Positions 13,058 to 21,074 of a DNA stretch of 45,457 nt are shown here, in pieces (the first letter of the stretch is position 1; the number at the start of each line of letters is the position of its first letter). Both the position numbers and the translations under genes were made by a program. The DNA is from Gammaproteobacteria bacterium (GTDB lineage: Bacteria; Pseudomonadota; Gammaproteobacteria; Steroidobacterales; Steroidobacteraceae). The notes under the pieces are model-generated. The model made no database searches. It saw only the letters and a program-made list of their open reading frames with translations, and had not been told where the DNA came from. Location: positions 1 through 45,457 of the forward strand of contig JADZCS010000245.1 in assembly GCA_020851435.1 (NCBI GenBank), given 5' to 3'.

Positions 13058-13963
13058 ATGAGCAGGGTGCTGTGCGTCGGCCACGCCGTGCAGGACTTCG
13101 TCTTCGGCGTCGAGGCGCTGCCGACGCGCGGTGAGAAATATCGCGCCCGGAGCTTCACGACCGTCGGCGGCGGACCCGCGGCCACCGCCGCCGTCGCGAT
13201 CGCGCGCCTGGGTGGCGAGGCGCTGCTGGCGGCACGCATCGGCGACGACCTCGCCGCCGGCCTGATCGCGGCCGAACTCGAGGGCTACGGCGTCGACTGC
13301 CGCTGGCTGCGGCGCTTCGCCGGCTGCGGCTCCTCCGTCTCGGCCGTGATGGTCGATCCCGCGGGCGAACGCATGATCGTCAACCACCTCGATGCCGCGT
13401 TGCCGCGCGATGCCTCGTGGCTGCCCGAGCCGCATGCAGTGGACGCACGGTGCGTGCTCGCGGACGTGCGCTGGCCGGAGGGCGCGCTCGCGGCCCTCGT
13501 GCAGGCCCGCGCCGCCGGCCTGCCGGGCGTACTCGACGCCGATCGGCCGGTGCCGACGGACGGCGCACTGCTGCGCGCGGCCAGTCACGCGGCGTTTTCC
13601 GCGGACGCGCTGTCGGACTACACGGGTGACGACGACCTGCCGCGCGCGCTCGCGCGCGTCGCTGCGGAACTCGGCAACTGGTGCTGCGTGACCGCGGGCG
13701 CAGAGGGGGTGTGGGTGGCTTCGGCCGGGGCCGTCGAGAACATCCCGGCGTTCCCGGTCTCGCCCGTCGACACGCTGGGCGCCGGCGACGTGTGGCACGG
13801 CGCCTTCGCGCTGGCGCTGGCGGAGGGCCGCCGCGAGCCTGACGCCGTGCGTTTCGCCTCGGCCGCGGCCGCGATCAAGGTAACCCGGTTCGGCGGGCGC
13901 AAGGGCGTGCCGGACCGCGCAGAGGTGGATTCATTGCTGGCCACGCGACCTGCGCTGGCCTGA
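13058..13963 (+). CDS. yihV: 6-deoxy-6-sulfofructose kinase (YihV-like, PfkB family)
   Basis: Phosphorylates sulfofructose with ATP to sulfofructose 1-phosphate. The 301-residue protein aligns with E. coli YihV essentially without gaps over the first 140 residues: VGGGPAATAAVAIARLG at 36-52, GERMIVNH at 103-110, VLADVRW at 133-139, and the PfkB signature DTLGAGDVWHG with the catalytic Asp, then GGRKGVPDRAE near the end. Lys27, Asn109 and Arg138, which I recall as the sulfonate-binding residues of YihV, fall at the same numbers here (alignment by eye). GGAG at 13047-13050 supports the ATG at 13058. It is preceded by gntR and followed 20 bases later by the aldolase. Ribokinase-type sugar kinase would be the fallback, but the sulfonate triad argues strongly for sulfofructose. 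Confidence 0.9.
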   Translation: MSRVLCVGHAVQDFVFGVEALPTRGEKYRARSFTTVGGGPAATAAVAIARLGGEALLAARIGDDLAAGLIAAELEGYGVDCRWLRRFAGCGSSVSAVMVDPAGERMIVNHLDAALPRDASWLPEPHAVDARCVLADVRWPEGALAALVQARAAGLPGVLDADRPVPTDGALLRAASHAAFSADALSDYTGDDDLPRALARVAAELGNWCCVTAGAEGVWVASAGAVENIPAFPVSPVDTLGAGDVWHGAFALALAEGRREPDAVRFASAAAAIKVTRFGGRKGVPDRAEVDSLLATRPALA

Positions 13964-13983
13964 CCCAGGGAAAGGACGCAGTA

Positions 13984-15036
13984 ATGATGATTTCCGCAGG
14001 AAAATATCGCGGCATGCGCCGCATGGCGGACGCCGGCGGCCGGTACAAGATGACGGCCGTCGACCAGCGGCCGCCGATCAAGAATCCCATCAAGGCGAAG
14101 CGCGGCACGGCCGAGGCGCCGTGGGAGGACGTCGCGGGCTTCAAGGAGATGCTCATCGAGGAGCTGCAGTCCGAGTCCTCGGCGCTGCTGCTCGACCCGC
14201 ACTTCGCGTATCCGCGCGGCGTAACGCGGCTCGATGCCCGCCCCGGAATGATCCTGACGCTGGAAGACTCGATCTTCACCGAGACTCCCGGCGGGCGGCT
14301 GTCCGCCGAGATCGACGACTGGTCGGTCGAGAAGATCAAGCGTGCCGGCGGCGATGCCGTCAAGGTGCTGACCTGGTACCGGCCCGATGCCGACGCCGCG
14401 GTGTGCCGCGCGCAGCAGGACTTCACGCAGCGCATCGGCGAGGCCTGCCGGCGCTACGACATCCCGTTCGTGTTCGAGCTGCTGGTGTATCCGCTGGCGC
14501 GCGATACCGAGCAGACCAGCGACTACGTCGAGATGCAGACCAAGCACCCGGAGTTCGTGCTGGAGAGCGTGCGGACCTTCGCCGATCCGCGCTTCGGCGT
14601 CGACCTGTTCAAGCTCGAGAGCCCGATCCCCGCGGCCGCGATTCCGGATCCGGACAGCGCCGATGCCGCCCGCACCCAGGCCTGGTTCGACCGGCTGGGC
14701 GAGGCGGCCGGCAGGCCCTGGGTGATGCTGTCGGCCGGCGCCGGCATGCAGGAATTCAAGCGTGTGCTCGTCCATGCCTATCGCGCGGGAGCCTCCGGTT
14801 ACCTGGCCGGCCGCGCCATCTGGCTCGAGCCGTTCCAGCAATTCCCGGACTGGGACGGCATCCGGGCGGGGCTGCGCGCCCGCTCGCTGCCCTATATGCG
14901 CGAGCTCAACGCGCTGACCGACGGCGCCGCGCGTCCCTGGCACACGCATCCGTGCTTCGGCGCCGCCGGCGCCCACGTCGAGCCCGCGGACGCCAGCTTC
15001 CGTCATGTCTACCCGGGATTTGGAGATCAGTCATGA
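13984..15036 (+). CDS. Class I aldolase, LacD/YihT-like, probable sulfofructose-1-phosphate aldolase
   Basis: Probably cleaves sulfofructose 1-phosphate into DHAP and 3-sulfolactaldehyde through a Schiff base. A 350-residue protein with the tagatose-bisphosphate aldolase fold: YKMTAVDQRPPIK near residues 21-33, LLLDPHFAYPRGV, DAVKVLTWYRPDAD (YihT has LVLWRSDED here), Schiff-base Lys in GVDLFKLESPIP (YihT DLYKVEMPL), WVMLSAGAG, and GASGYLAGRAIW where YihT binds the substrate sulfonate or phosphate. It is about 60 residues longer than E. coli YihT (292) and nearer LacD in layout, with an extra His-rich C-terminal tail. A second ATG at 13987 is an equal start. It overlaps the next gene by four bases (ATGA). 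Specificity is inferred from the kinase and suy neighbours. Confidence 0.83.
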   Translation: MMISAGKYRGMRRMADAGGRYKMTAVDQRPPIKNPIKAKRGTAEAPWEDVAGFKEMLIEELQSESSALLLDPHFAYPRGVTRLDARPGMILTLEDSIFTETPGGRLSAEIDDWSVEKIKRAGGDAVKVLTWYRPDADAAVCRAQQDFTQRIGEACRRYDIPFVFELLVYPLARDTEQTSDYVEMQTKHPEFVLESVRTFADPRFGVDLFKLESPIPAAAIPDPDSADAARTQAWFDRLGEAAGRPWVMLSAGAGMQEFKRVLVHAYRAGASGYLAGRAIWLEPFQQFPDWDGIRAGLRARSLPYMRELNALTDGAARPWHTHPCFGAAGAHVEPADASFRHVYPGFGDQS

Positions 15037-16430
15037 GCCTGACCTATGGCGTCGCCGTGCTGGCGCGTCCCACCTTCGACGTTCCGTTCGCGGAAGACAT
15101 GAAGAACCGCGCCTTTGCCGCGCTCGAGGCGGCCGGAATCCGCACCGTCGGTCCGCGCGAACTGCTGTTCGATCGCGCGGCCGCCGAGCAGGCGATCGCG
15201 CAGATCCAGGGTGCGGGGCCGATCGACCTGCTGCTGATCCTGCAGATCACGTTCACCGACGCGACCATGACCGTCAAGCTGGCGCGCGAGGCAACGACGC
15301 CGATCGCCATCTGGGCCGTGCCGGAGCCGCGCAGCGGCGGGCGCCTGCGGCTCAACGCCTACTGCGGCCTGAACCTGGCCGCCCACGCGCTGGGCCGCGC
15401 CGGCGTGCCGCACGGCTGGCTGTACGCGGATCCCGATGCGCCGGGCCTCGCCGAGGACCTGCGCGCGCTGGCGAAGCCGGCGTCGGTCGTGCCGACGCGC
15501 GCCCGGTCGGTGGCTTCATCGCAGGACGCGAAGGCCGATCGCGCGCTGGACTCGCTCGCCGGTTCGAGCATCACCGTGGTCGGCAAGCATCCCGACGGCT
15601 TCGATACCTGCGAGTACGACGGCGACCTGCTGCTGAAGCTGGCGGGCATGAAGGTGGAGACGGTCCAGCTCGGCCAGCTGTTCGACAAGGCGCGCGGCAT
15701 CGACGCCACGCGCGTCGGCGGCGTCAAGGCCTCGGTGCAGACCGAGCTCGACGGGCTCGACGGCGTGAACCAGGAACAGCTCGACAAGTCGTTCCGCGTG
15801 TTCTGTGCGCTCGAGGACGTGCAGCGCGAGAGCGGCGCCAAGGGCCTGGCCGTGCGCTGCTGGCCTGAGATGTTCACGGAGTACGGCTGCGCGGCCTGCG
15901 GGCCCATGGCCATGATGAACCAGAAGAGCGTGCCGTCCGCCTGCGAGGCCGACGTCAATGGCTCGATCTCCCAGCTCATGCTGCAGGAACTCGCAGGTGA
16001 ACCTGCCTGGATGGCCGACCTCGTCGACATCACGCCCGCCGACGACACGGCCGTGCTGTGGCATTGCGGCCTCGCGCCGCTGTCCATGCGCGATCCCGAG
16101 ACCCGCGCCGAGGCGACCATCCACACCAACCGCAAGATGCCGCTGCTGCACCAGTTCCCGATCAAGCCAGGCCGCATCACGCTGGCGCGGCTGTCCCAGT
16201 CGCGCAACCAGACCAAGCTCATGATCGCGGGCGCCGAGGTCATCCGCGCGCCGATGGCCTTCACGGGCTGTTCGGGAACGGTGCGGTTCGACCGGCCGGC
16301 GGCCGAAGTCGGGCGGACCATCATGGAGGAGGGGCTCGAGCACCACTTCGCGCTGGCCTACGGCGACCACCGTCCGGCGCTGCGCGCGATCGCCGCGCGC
16401 TGGAACCTGCCCGTACTCGAGCTGGCCTGA
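15033..16430 (+). CDS. L-fucose isomerase-like protein, probable sulfoquinovose isomerase
   Basis: Probably interconverts the aldose sulfoquinovose and the ketose sulfofructose. The 465-residue protein belongs to the L-fucose/L-arabinose isomerase superfamily: an N-terminal Rossmann-like half (LLLILQITFTDATM), then VRCWPEMF, ACEADVNGSISQLML and LWHCGLAP, where Glu, Asp and His are in place to bind the divalent metal, and a C-terminal HFALAYGDHRPALRAIA. Isomerases of this family act on sulfoquinovose in the sulfo-transaldolase pathway, whereas E. coli uses the unrelated YihS. Here it replaces YihS in a kinase-aldolase pathway. GGAG precedes the ATG at 15033 inside the end of the aldolase gene, and the GH31 gene follows two bases after its stop, so the three are translationally linked. 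Substrate is inferred from context. Confidence 0.8.
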   Translation: MSLTYGVAVLARPTFDVPFAEDMKNRAFAALEAAGIRTVGPRELLFDRAAAEQAIAQIQGAGPIDLLLILQITFTDATMTVKLAREATTPIAIWAVPEPRSGGRLRLNAYCGLNLAAHALGRAGVPHGWLYADPDAPGLAEDLRALAKPASVVPTRARSVASSQDAKADRALDSLAGSSITVVGKHPDGFDTCEYDGDLLLKLAGMKVETVQLGQLFDKARGIDATRVGGVKASVQTELDGLDGVNQEQLDKSFRVFCALEDVQRESGAKGLAVRCWPEMFTEYGCAACGPMAMMNQKSVPSACEADVNGSISQLMLQELAGEPAWMADLVDITPADDTAVLWHCGLAPLSMRDPETRAEATIHTNRKMPLLHQFPIKPGRITLARLSQSRNQTKLMIAGAEVIRAPMAFTGCSGTVRFDRPAAEVGRTIMEEGLEHHFALAYGDHRPALRAIAARWNLPVLELA

Positions 16431-16432
16431 CC

Positions 16433-18505
16433 ATGGGCGCCTTCGACCTCGAAGCGCCGAACTGGGGGCGGATTCCGCCGGTCGAGGTCACCGGGCCTGC
16501 GACCGTGGGTGCCGACCGCGTCGTCACGGTGCCGACCAGCGCCGGACCCTTGCGGGTCTCGATGCTCGCCGACGGCGTGCGCTTGCGGCTCGGCGGGCAG
16601 GCGCGCGACTACGGCATCCTCGTGGCGGAGCCTGAGCCGCTGGCGGTCGATGTCGAGGGCTCGCCGGATCGCAGCGTGCTGCGTGCCGGCGGGCGCGTGC
16701 TCACTCTGGAGCACAAGCCGCTCGCGTTCGCGCTGGAACGCGAGGGACGCGTCGTGCAGCGCTCGCCTGGCGACGCGCACTTCGTGCGTCGATTCAGGCT
16801 GCCGCCCTTCGCGCGGCTTGGCGAGGGCTGGTTCGTGTCGCTGGAACTGGGCCATGCATCGCCGGTGTACGGACTGGGCGAGAAGTGGGGCCGGCTCGAC
16901 CACCGCGGCCAGCTGATCCGCTCGTTCAATCACGACGCGCTCGGCGTCAACGCTGAGGCCAGCTACAAGAACGCGCCCTTCGCGTGGAGTCCGGACGGCT
17001 GGGGCGTCTTCGTCCACACGGCCTGGCCCGTGACGCACGGCGTGGGCTATGCGCCCTGGTCGCAGCGCGCCTACGGCATCAAGGTCGACGATCCCGCGCT
17101 GGACCTGTTCCTGCTCGACGGTCGCGACGGCGCCGAGCAGTTGCGCCAGTACACGGGCCTCACCGGCCGTGCACCGCTGCCGCCGCTGTGGAGCCTGGGC
17201 GTCATCCTGTCGAAGGCGTACTACAGGGATTCTGCCGAGATCCTCGCCGTGGCAGCGGAGGTGCGCCGGCGCAGGATGCCCTGCGACGTCATCACCTTCG
17301 ACGGCCGCGCCTGGCAGGACACCGACACCCGCTTCGCGTTCGAGTGGTGCCCGAAGCGCTATGCCGATCCGCGGCCGACGATCGAGGCGCTCAAGGCGCT
17401 CGACTTCCGGATCTGCGTGTGGGAGTACCCGCTGGTCTCGGTCTTGAACCCCCTGTTCGACGAGATGGCGGCCAAGGGTTGGCTGCTCAGGGATGCGACG
17501 AACGGCGAGGCCTACCGGTTCAGGTTCGATCCCGAGCCCTTCGGCGCGGTGCTCACGCAGTTGCCCGACTCGGGCATCGTCGACTTCACGCACCCGGATG
17601 CCTACGCCTACTGGCGCGACCGGCACGAGGACCTGTTCGCGCTGGGCGTGGACATGCTCAAGCCGGATTTCGGCGAGCAGGTCGAGTCGCGTTGCGTCGC
17701 ATCCAACGGGGCGAGCGGCGACGAGCTGCACAACGTCTACGCGCTGCTCTACAACCGCTGTGTCTACGAGGCCGCGCAGCGTTACTGTCGCTCCGGGCCG
17801 TTCCTGTTCAGTCGCGCGGCGTGGCCCGGTTCCCAGCGCTACCCGTCGCAGTGGGGCGGGGATCCGCAGGCGGACTGGGGCGGGCTCGCAGCCAGCATCC
17901 GCGGCAGCCTGTCCTGGGGCATGACCGGCGCCCCGTACTTCGCCACCGACGTGGGCGGCTTCTATGGCGACCAGCGCGACCCGCTGCTGTACGTGCGCTG
18001 GGCGCAGGCAAGCGTGTTCTCGGCGCACATGCGCCTGCACGGCATTGGTCCGCGCGAGCCCTGGACCTACGGTCCGGAGGCCGAGGCCGCCGTGAACGCC
18101 GCCTTGCAGCTGCGCTATCGTCTCATCCCTTACCTGCGCGCCGCGATGCGCCAGTCCGGTGAGACCGGCCTTCCCGTCCAGCGCGCGATGGCGCTGGCCT
18201 GCCCGGACGAGCCCGAGGCCTGGCCCTTCGAGGAGCAGTTCTTCTGCGGCGACGAGCTGCTGGTGGCGCCATGCCTCGACCCTGCGGGCAGCGTCCGCGT
18301 GTACGTCCCCCGCGGCGACTGGCGCCGCTTCCCCGACGGGGCGCCGATCGAAGGCGGGCGGTGCCACACGCTGCAGCTGGGCATCGACCAGATGGCGGTT
18401 TTCGCGCGCGCGACGGCGCAGATTCCGCTGGGTCCCGCCGTCGAGCACACGGGTCAGTTGCCCGGTGGAATCGAGTCGATCGCCGAGGTCTGGCGTCCAG
18501 ACTGA
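16433..18505 (+). CDS. GH31 alpha-glycosidase, YicI-like, candidate sulfoquinovosidase
   Basis: A retaining alpha-glycosidase of 690 residues without a signal peptide, so cytoplasmic. The nucleophile is Asp412 in DMLKPDFGEQV and the acid/base is Asp477 in SQWGGDPQADWGG; the downstream GAPYFATDVGGFYG and RLHGIGPREPWTYG stretches follow the YicI alpha-xylosidase pattern and differ from YihQ. Arg300 (RFAFEW) aligns by eye with Arg301 of YihQ, the sulfonate-binding residue, where YicI has Trp; Phe303 stands at YihQ Trp304 and the YihQ Gln288 counterpart is not seen. As last gene of the isomerase operon, and in a locus lacking YihQ, it most likely hydrolyses sulfoquinovosyl glycosides such as sulfoquinovosylglycerol. 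An alpha-xylosidase or alpha-glucosidase is the alternative. The ATG at 16433 lies two bases after the isomerase stop. Confidence 0.85.
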   Translation: MGAFDLEAPNWGRIPPVEVTGPATVGADRVVTVPTSAGPLRVSMLADGVRLRLGGQARDYGILVAEPEPLAVDVEGSPDRSVLRAGGRVLTLEHKPLAFALEREGRVVQRSPGDAHFVRRFRLPPFARLGEGWFVSLELGHASPVYGLGEKWGRLDHRGQLIRSFNHDALGVNAEASYKNAPFAWSPDGWGVFVHTAWPVTHGVGYAPWSQRAYGIKVDDPALDLFLLDGRDGAEQLRQYTGLTGRAPLPPLWSLGVILSKAYYRDSAEILAVAAEVRRRRMPCDVITFDGRAWQDTDTRFAFEWCPKRYADPRPTIEALKALDFRICVWEYPLVSVLNPLFDEMAAKGWLLRDATNGEAYRFRFDPEPFGAVLTQLPDSGIVDFTHPDAYAYWRDRHEDLFALGVDMLKPDFGEQVESRCVASNGASGDELHNVYALLYNRCVYEAAQRYCRSGPFLFSRAAWPGSQRYPSQWGGDPQADWGGLAASIRGSLSWGMTGAPYFATDVGGFYGDQRDPLLYVRWAQASVFSAHMRLHGIGPREPWTYGPEAEAAVNAALQLRYRLIPYLRAAMRQSGETGLPVQRAMALACPDEPEAWPFEEQFFCGDELLVAPCLDPAGSVRVYVPRGDWRRFPDGAPIEGGRCHTLQLGIDQMAVFARATAQIPLGPAVEHTGQLPGGIESIAEVWRPD

Positions 18506-18701
18506 CGACGCCGCTGCGGCAAGCCCGTAACGCACTGCAAGACGAGAGCGTTGCTTTCGGGCAACGGTAACTTTGCAGCTTTTGATGTCTTATATAAGGG
18601 TTGTAAGACATTAAAACCCTGTGCTAGCGTCCTCCATGGGCGAACTGGGTCCGCCGGGCCTGCGTCGTTCACGCCACGTTCCTTGAGGGGGGAAACAGTC
18701 G
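18506..18701. promoter_or_regulatory. Intergenic control region of the TonB receptor gene, with shared operator
   Basis: A 196-base gap with no gene. CGTTGC (18549-18554) and GCAACG (18561-18566) form a small hairpin that could end or attenuate the preceding operon, though no T-run follows at once. A/T-rich sequence then carries the perfect inverted repeat ATGTCTTA (18585-18592) and TAAGACAT (18604-18611) with an 11-base spacer; inside it is the perfect 10-base palindrome CTTATATAAG (18589-18598), matching 9 of 10 bases of the motif at 12226-12235. A possible promoter is TTGTAA (18601-18606) and TAGCGT (18625-18630), 18 bases apart, so the repeat would cover the -35 box. A strong GAGGGGGGA ribosome site precedes the ATG at 18702. 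Confidence 0.5.
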
Positions 18702-21026
18702 ATGTCACACGTCAACACGGAAGTACTTGGTGCCAGGGCTGCGACTCCGATCGCGCTGGCCGTGATCGCCGCGCTGGCCGCCGCCGCGCCGGCCTATGCC
18801 CAGGATTCCTCGGGCTCGGTCCTCGAGGAAATCATCGTGACCGCGCAGAAGCGCGAGCAGAACCTCCAGGACGTGCCGATCGCCGTCTCGGTGGTCAACG
18901 GTTCCGCGGCCGACGCGATGGGCGGATTCAACGCCGAGGCGCTCAAGACGCTCGTGCCGTCGCTGAACATCCGCAAGACCAACACCTCGCTGAACCAGGC
19001 GCTGTTCCTGCGCGGCGTGGGCACGATCAACTTCGCCATCGCCGCGCAGCCCAGCGTGGCGGCGGTGCTCGACGGCGTCGTGCTGTCGTCCGCGGGCGAA
19101 GCCTTCGGCGACCTGTACGACGTGGAGCGCATCGAAGTGCTGCGCGGCCCGCAGGGCACGCTGTTCGGCAAGAACGCCTCGGCGGGCGCCGTCAACATCG
19201 TCTCGAAGCGCCCCGGCGACACGCTCGGCGGCTACATCGAGGCCGGCTGGTTCGAAGACAACGAAATGCGGGTCAAGGGCTCGCTGGACACGCCGGTCTC
19301 TGACACCCTCAAGGGACGCACCACCGTCACCTGGGGCCAGTTCGACGGCTACATCAAGAACATCAGCGCCACGCCGGCGGGCGGCGATCTCAACGGCTAC
19401 GACCGCATGGGGATCCGTTCCATCTGGGTGGCCGACCCCAGCGACAACGTGCAGCTGACGTTCATCGGCGACTACCGCAAGTCCGACGACAACTGCTGCG
19501 TCGAGGTCATCGGCACTGCGCCTGGCACTGCCAATGGCGCCGCGCTCCAGTCGTTGATGAGCGGCGTCGACTTCCGAGGCGTCGAGACCCGCGAGGTCAA
19601 GCAGAACCTCGAGATGCGTTCCGAGGAAGAAGCCTGGGGCCTTTCGCTGCAGGCGGACATCACGCTGGGCGGCGGGCGCACCTTGACGTCGATCACCGCC
19701 TACCGGACCTGGGACGCCACCGAGATCCGCGAAGGCGACTGGCTGGACGTCGCGGCGGCCTACGTCGGCAACCCGTTCGCCCAGCTGCATGACTACGGCC
19801 CGCAGGACACCAAGACCTTCTCGCAGGAACTGCGCATCGCCTCGCCGGGCGGCGAGTTCATCGACTACGTCGCGGGCCTGTACTACTCGAAGACCGAGGC
19901 GCACCGGTTCTTCGAGCGTTCGGTCATCTCGTGCACGGCGAGCACCCTGCCGGTGGACTCCACGGGCGTCCGGCCCTGCACGCCCGCGGCCTCGACCATC
20001 GTCTCGGCGTCGTCCAGCGCCGATTTCGGCGCGGACTTCGAGAACTTCGCGTTGTTCACCGACGGCACGGTCAACTTCAACGACAGCTTCCGCGGCGTGA
20101 TCGGCCTGCGCTGGACGCAGGACGACCTGAGCTACTTCCACAACCGCACGCCGTCGCCGATCGGCGGCCTGCCGGGCATCCGCACGGACACGACCGGCTA
20201 CAAGGGCGGCGACAAGTCGGACAATCTCTCGGGTCGCATCGGCGTCCAGTTCGACGCGTCCGACACGGTCATGCTGTACGCGACGTACGCCAAGGGCTAC
20301 AAGGGCCCGGCGTTCAACGTGTTCTTCAACATGACCGCCAACAACAAGGAAGTGCTGGACGCCGAGACAGCCGACTCGTTCGAGGTTGGCGCCAAGACCA
20401 CGCTGTTCGGCGGCAAGATGCTGCTGAACGCTGCTGCGTTCAACGCCAAGTACGACGACTTCCAGGCCAACAACTTTACCTACCTGAACGGCACGCTGAT
20501 CACGACGCTGACCAATGCGGGCAAGGTTTCGTCCCGCGGCGTCGAACTCGACTTCATGGCGCGTCCGACCGACGACCTGTCGATCAACGGCGGCATCGCC
20601 TACACCGACGCGCACATCGACGAGTTCTTCACGCCGGCCGGCAGCACGCCTACGGTCAGGGACGGAACGACCCTGCCGCTGGCACCGAAGTACAAGGCCT
20701 CGCTGTCCGCGGATTACCGGTTCGATCTGGGTTCGCTGGACCTCGTGCCCAGCCTCGTCTACTCCTACCAGTCGGAGCAGTGGTCGGACCTCAACGAGCC
20801 TGCGGCCCTGCGCATCGAGGGCTACTACACGGTCGACGTCTCGCTGGCCCTGGCCACGAAGGATGACCGGTATCGCCTGACGCTGGTGGGCAGGAACCTG
20901 ACCGACGAGCACTACGCCGCGCTGCTGACGGCCGGTGGTCCCGGCGGCTCGCCGCGCCTGCAGATCCCGCGCGATGCCGACCGGTACTTCGGCCTGCAGT
21001 TCCGCGCCAACTTCGGCGGCAACTGA
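18702..21026 (+). CDS. TonB-dependent outer-membrane receptor
   Basis: A 774-residue outer-membrane importer. Residues 1-34 form a signal peptide (long N-region, LAVIAALAAAAPAYAQ). LEEIIVTAQKREQNLQDVPIAV directly after it combines the TonB box and the start of the plug domain typical of this receptor subfamily; the plug continues to RGPQGTLFGKNASAGAVNIVSK. The remaining residues build the 22-strand barrel, ending with GRNLTDEHYAALL and the C-terminal aromatic pattern FGLQFRANF. Ligands of this subfamily include polymers, glycosides and iron complexes and cannot be told from sequence. Its place between the sulfosugar operon and a TRAP transporter, behind a shared operator, suggests that it imports a sulfoquinovosyl glycoside or a related anionic sugar compound. 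A stem-loop lies 7 bases after the stop. Confidence 0.93.
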   Translation: MSHVNTEVLGARAATPIALAVIAALAAAAPAYAQDSSGSVLEEIIVTAQKREQNLQDVPIAVSVVNGSAADAMGGFNAEALKTLVPSLNIRKTNTSLNQALFLRGVGTINFAIAAQPSVAAVLDGVVLSSAGEAFGDLYDVERIEVLRGPQGTLFGKNASAGAVNIVSKRPGDTLGGYIEAGWFEDNEMRVKGSLDTPVSDTLKGRTTVTWGQFDGYIKNISATPAGGDLNGYDRMGIRSIWVADPSDNVQLTFIGDYRKSDDNCCVEVIGTAPGTANGAALQSLMSGVDFRGVETREVKQNLEMRSEEEAWGLSLQADITLGGGRTLTSITAYRTWDATEIREGDWLDVAAAYVGNPFAQLHDYGPQDTKTFSQELRIASPGGEFIDYVAGLYYSKTEAHRFFERSVISCTASTLPVDSTGVRPCTPAASTIVSASSSADFGADFENFALFTDGTVNFNDSFRGVIGLRWTQDDLSYFHNRTPSPIGGLPGIRTDTTGYKGGDKSDNLSGRIGVQFDASDTVMLYATYAKGYKGPAFNVFFNMTANNKEVLDAETADSFEVGAKTTLFGGKMLLNAAAFNAKYDDFQANNFTYLNGTLITTLTNAGKVSSRGVELDFMARPTDDLSINGGIAYTDAHIDEFFTPAGSTPTVRDGTTLPLAPKYKASLSADYRFDLGSLDLVPSLVYSYQSEQWSDLNEPAALRIEGYYTVDVSLALATKDDRYRLTLVGRNLTDEHYAALLTAGGPGGSPRLQIPRDADRYFGLQFRANFGGN

Positions 21027-21032
21027 CCTGTC

Positions 21033-21062
21033 GTGTGCCCGCGCCGCGAGGCGCGGGCACAC
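21033..21062 (+). terminator. Perfect 13-bp stem-loop with GCGA tetraloop after the receptor gene
   Basis: GTGTGCCCGCGCC (21033-21045) pairs perfectly with GGCGCGGGCACAC (21050-21062) around GCGA, a GNRA-type loop. It begins six bases after the TonB receptor stop. There is no T-run behind it, so it is either a weak intrinsic or Rho-aided terminator or an mRNA-stabilising 3' cap that lets the receptor be made in larger amounts than the downstream TRAP proteins. Confidence 0.6.
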
Positions 21063-21074
21063 CCAGCCGCAGCC

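Noticed and set aside
16433-18505. Calling the GH31 enzyme YihQ
   Set aside because: YihQ motifs such as GGWMADFGEYLP and the Gln288 context are absent; the sequence follows YicI except for Arg300.
18705-21062. A 785-residue frame antisense to the TonB receptor
   Set aside because: Pure mirror of the receptor codons (Arg/Val/Gly/His-rich) with no domain; the receptor itself is complete.
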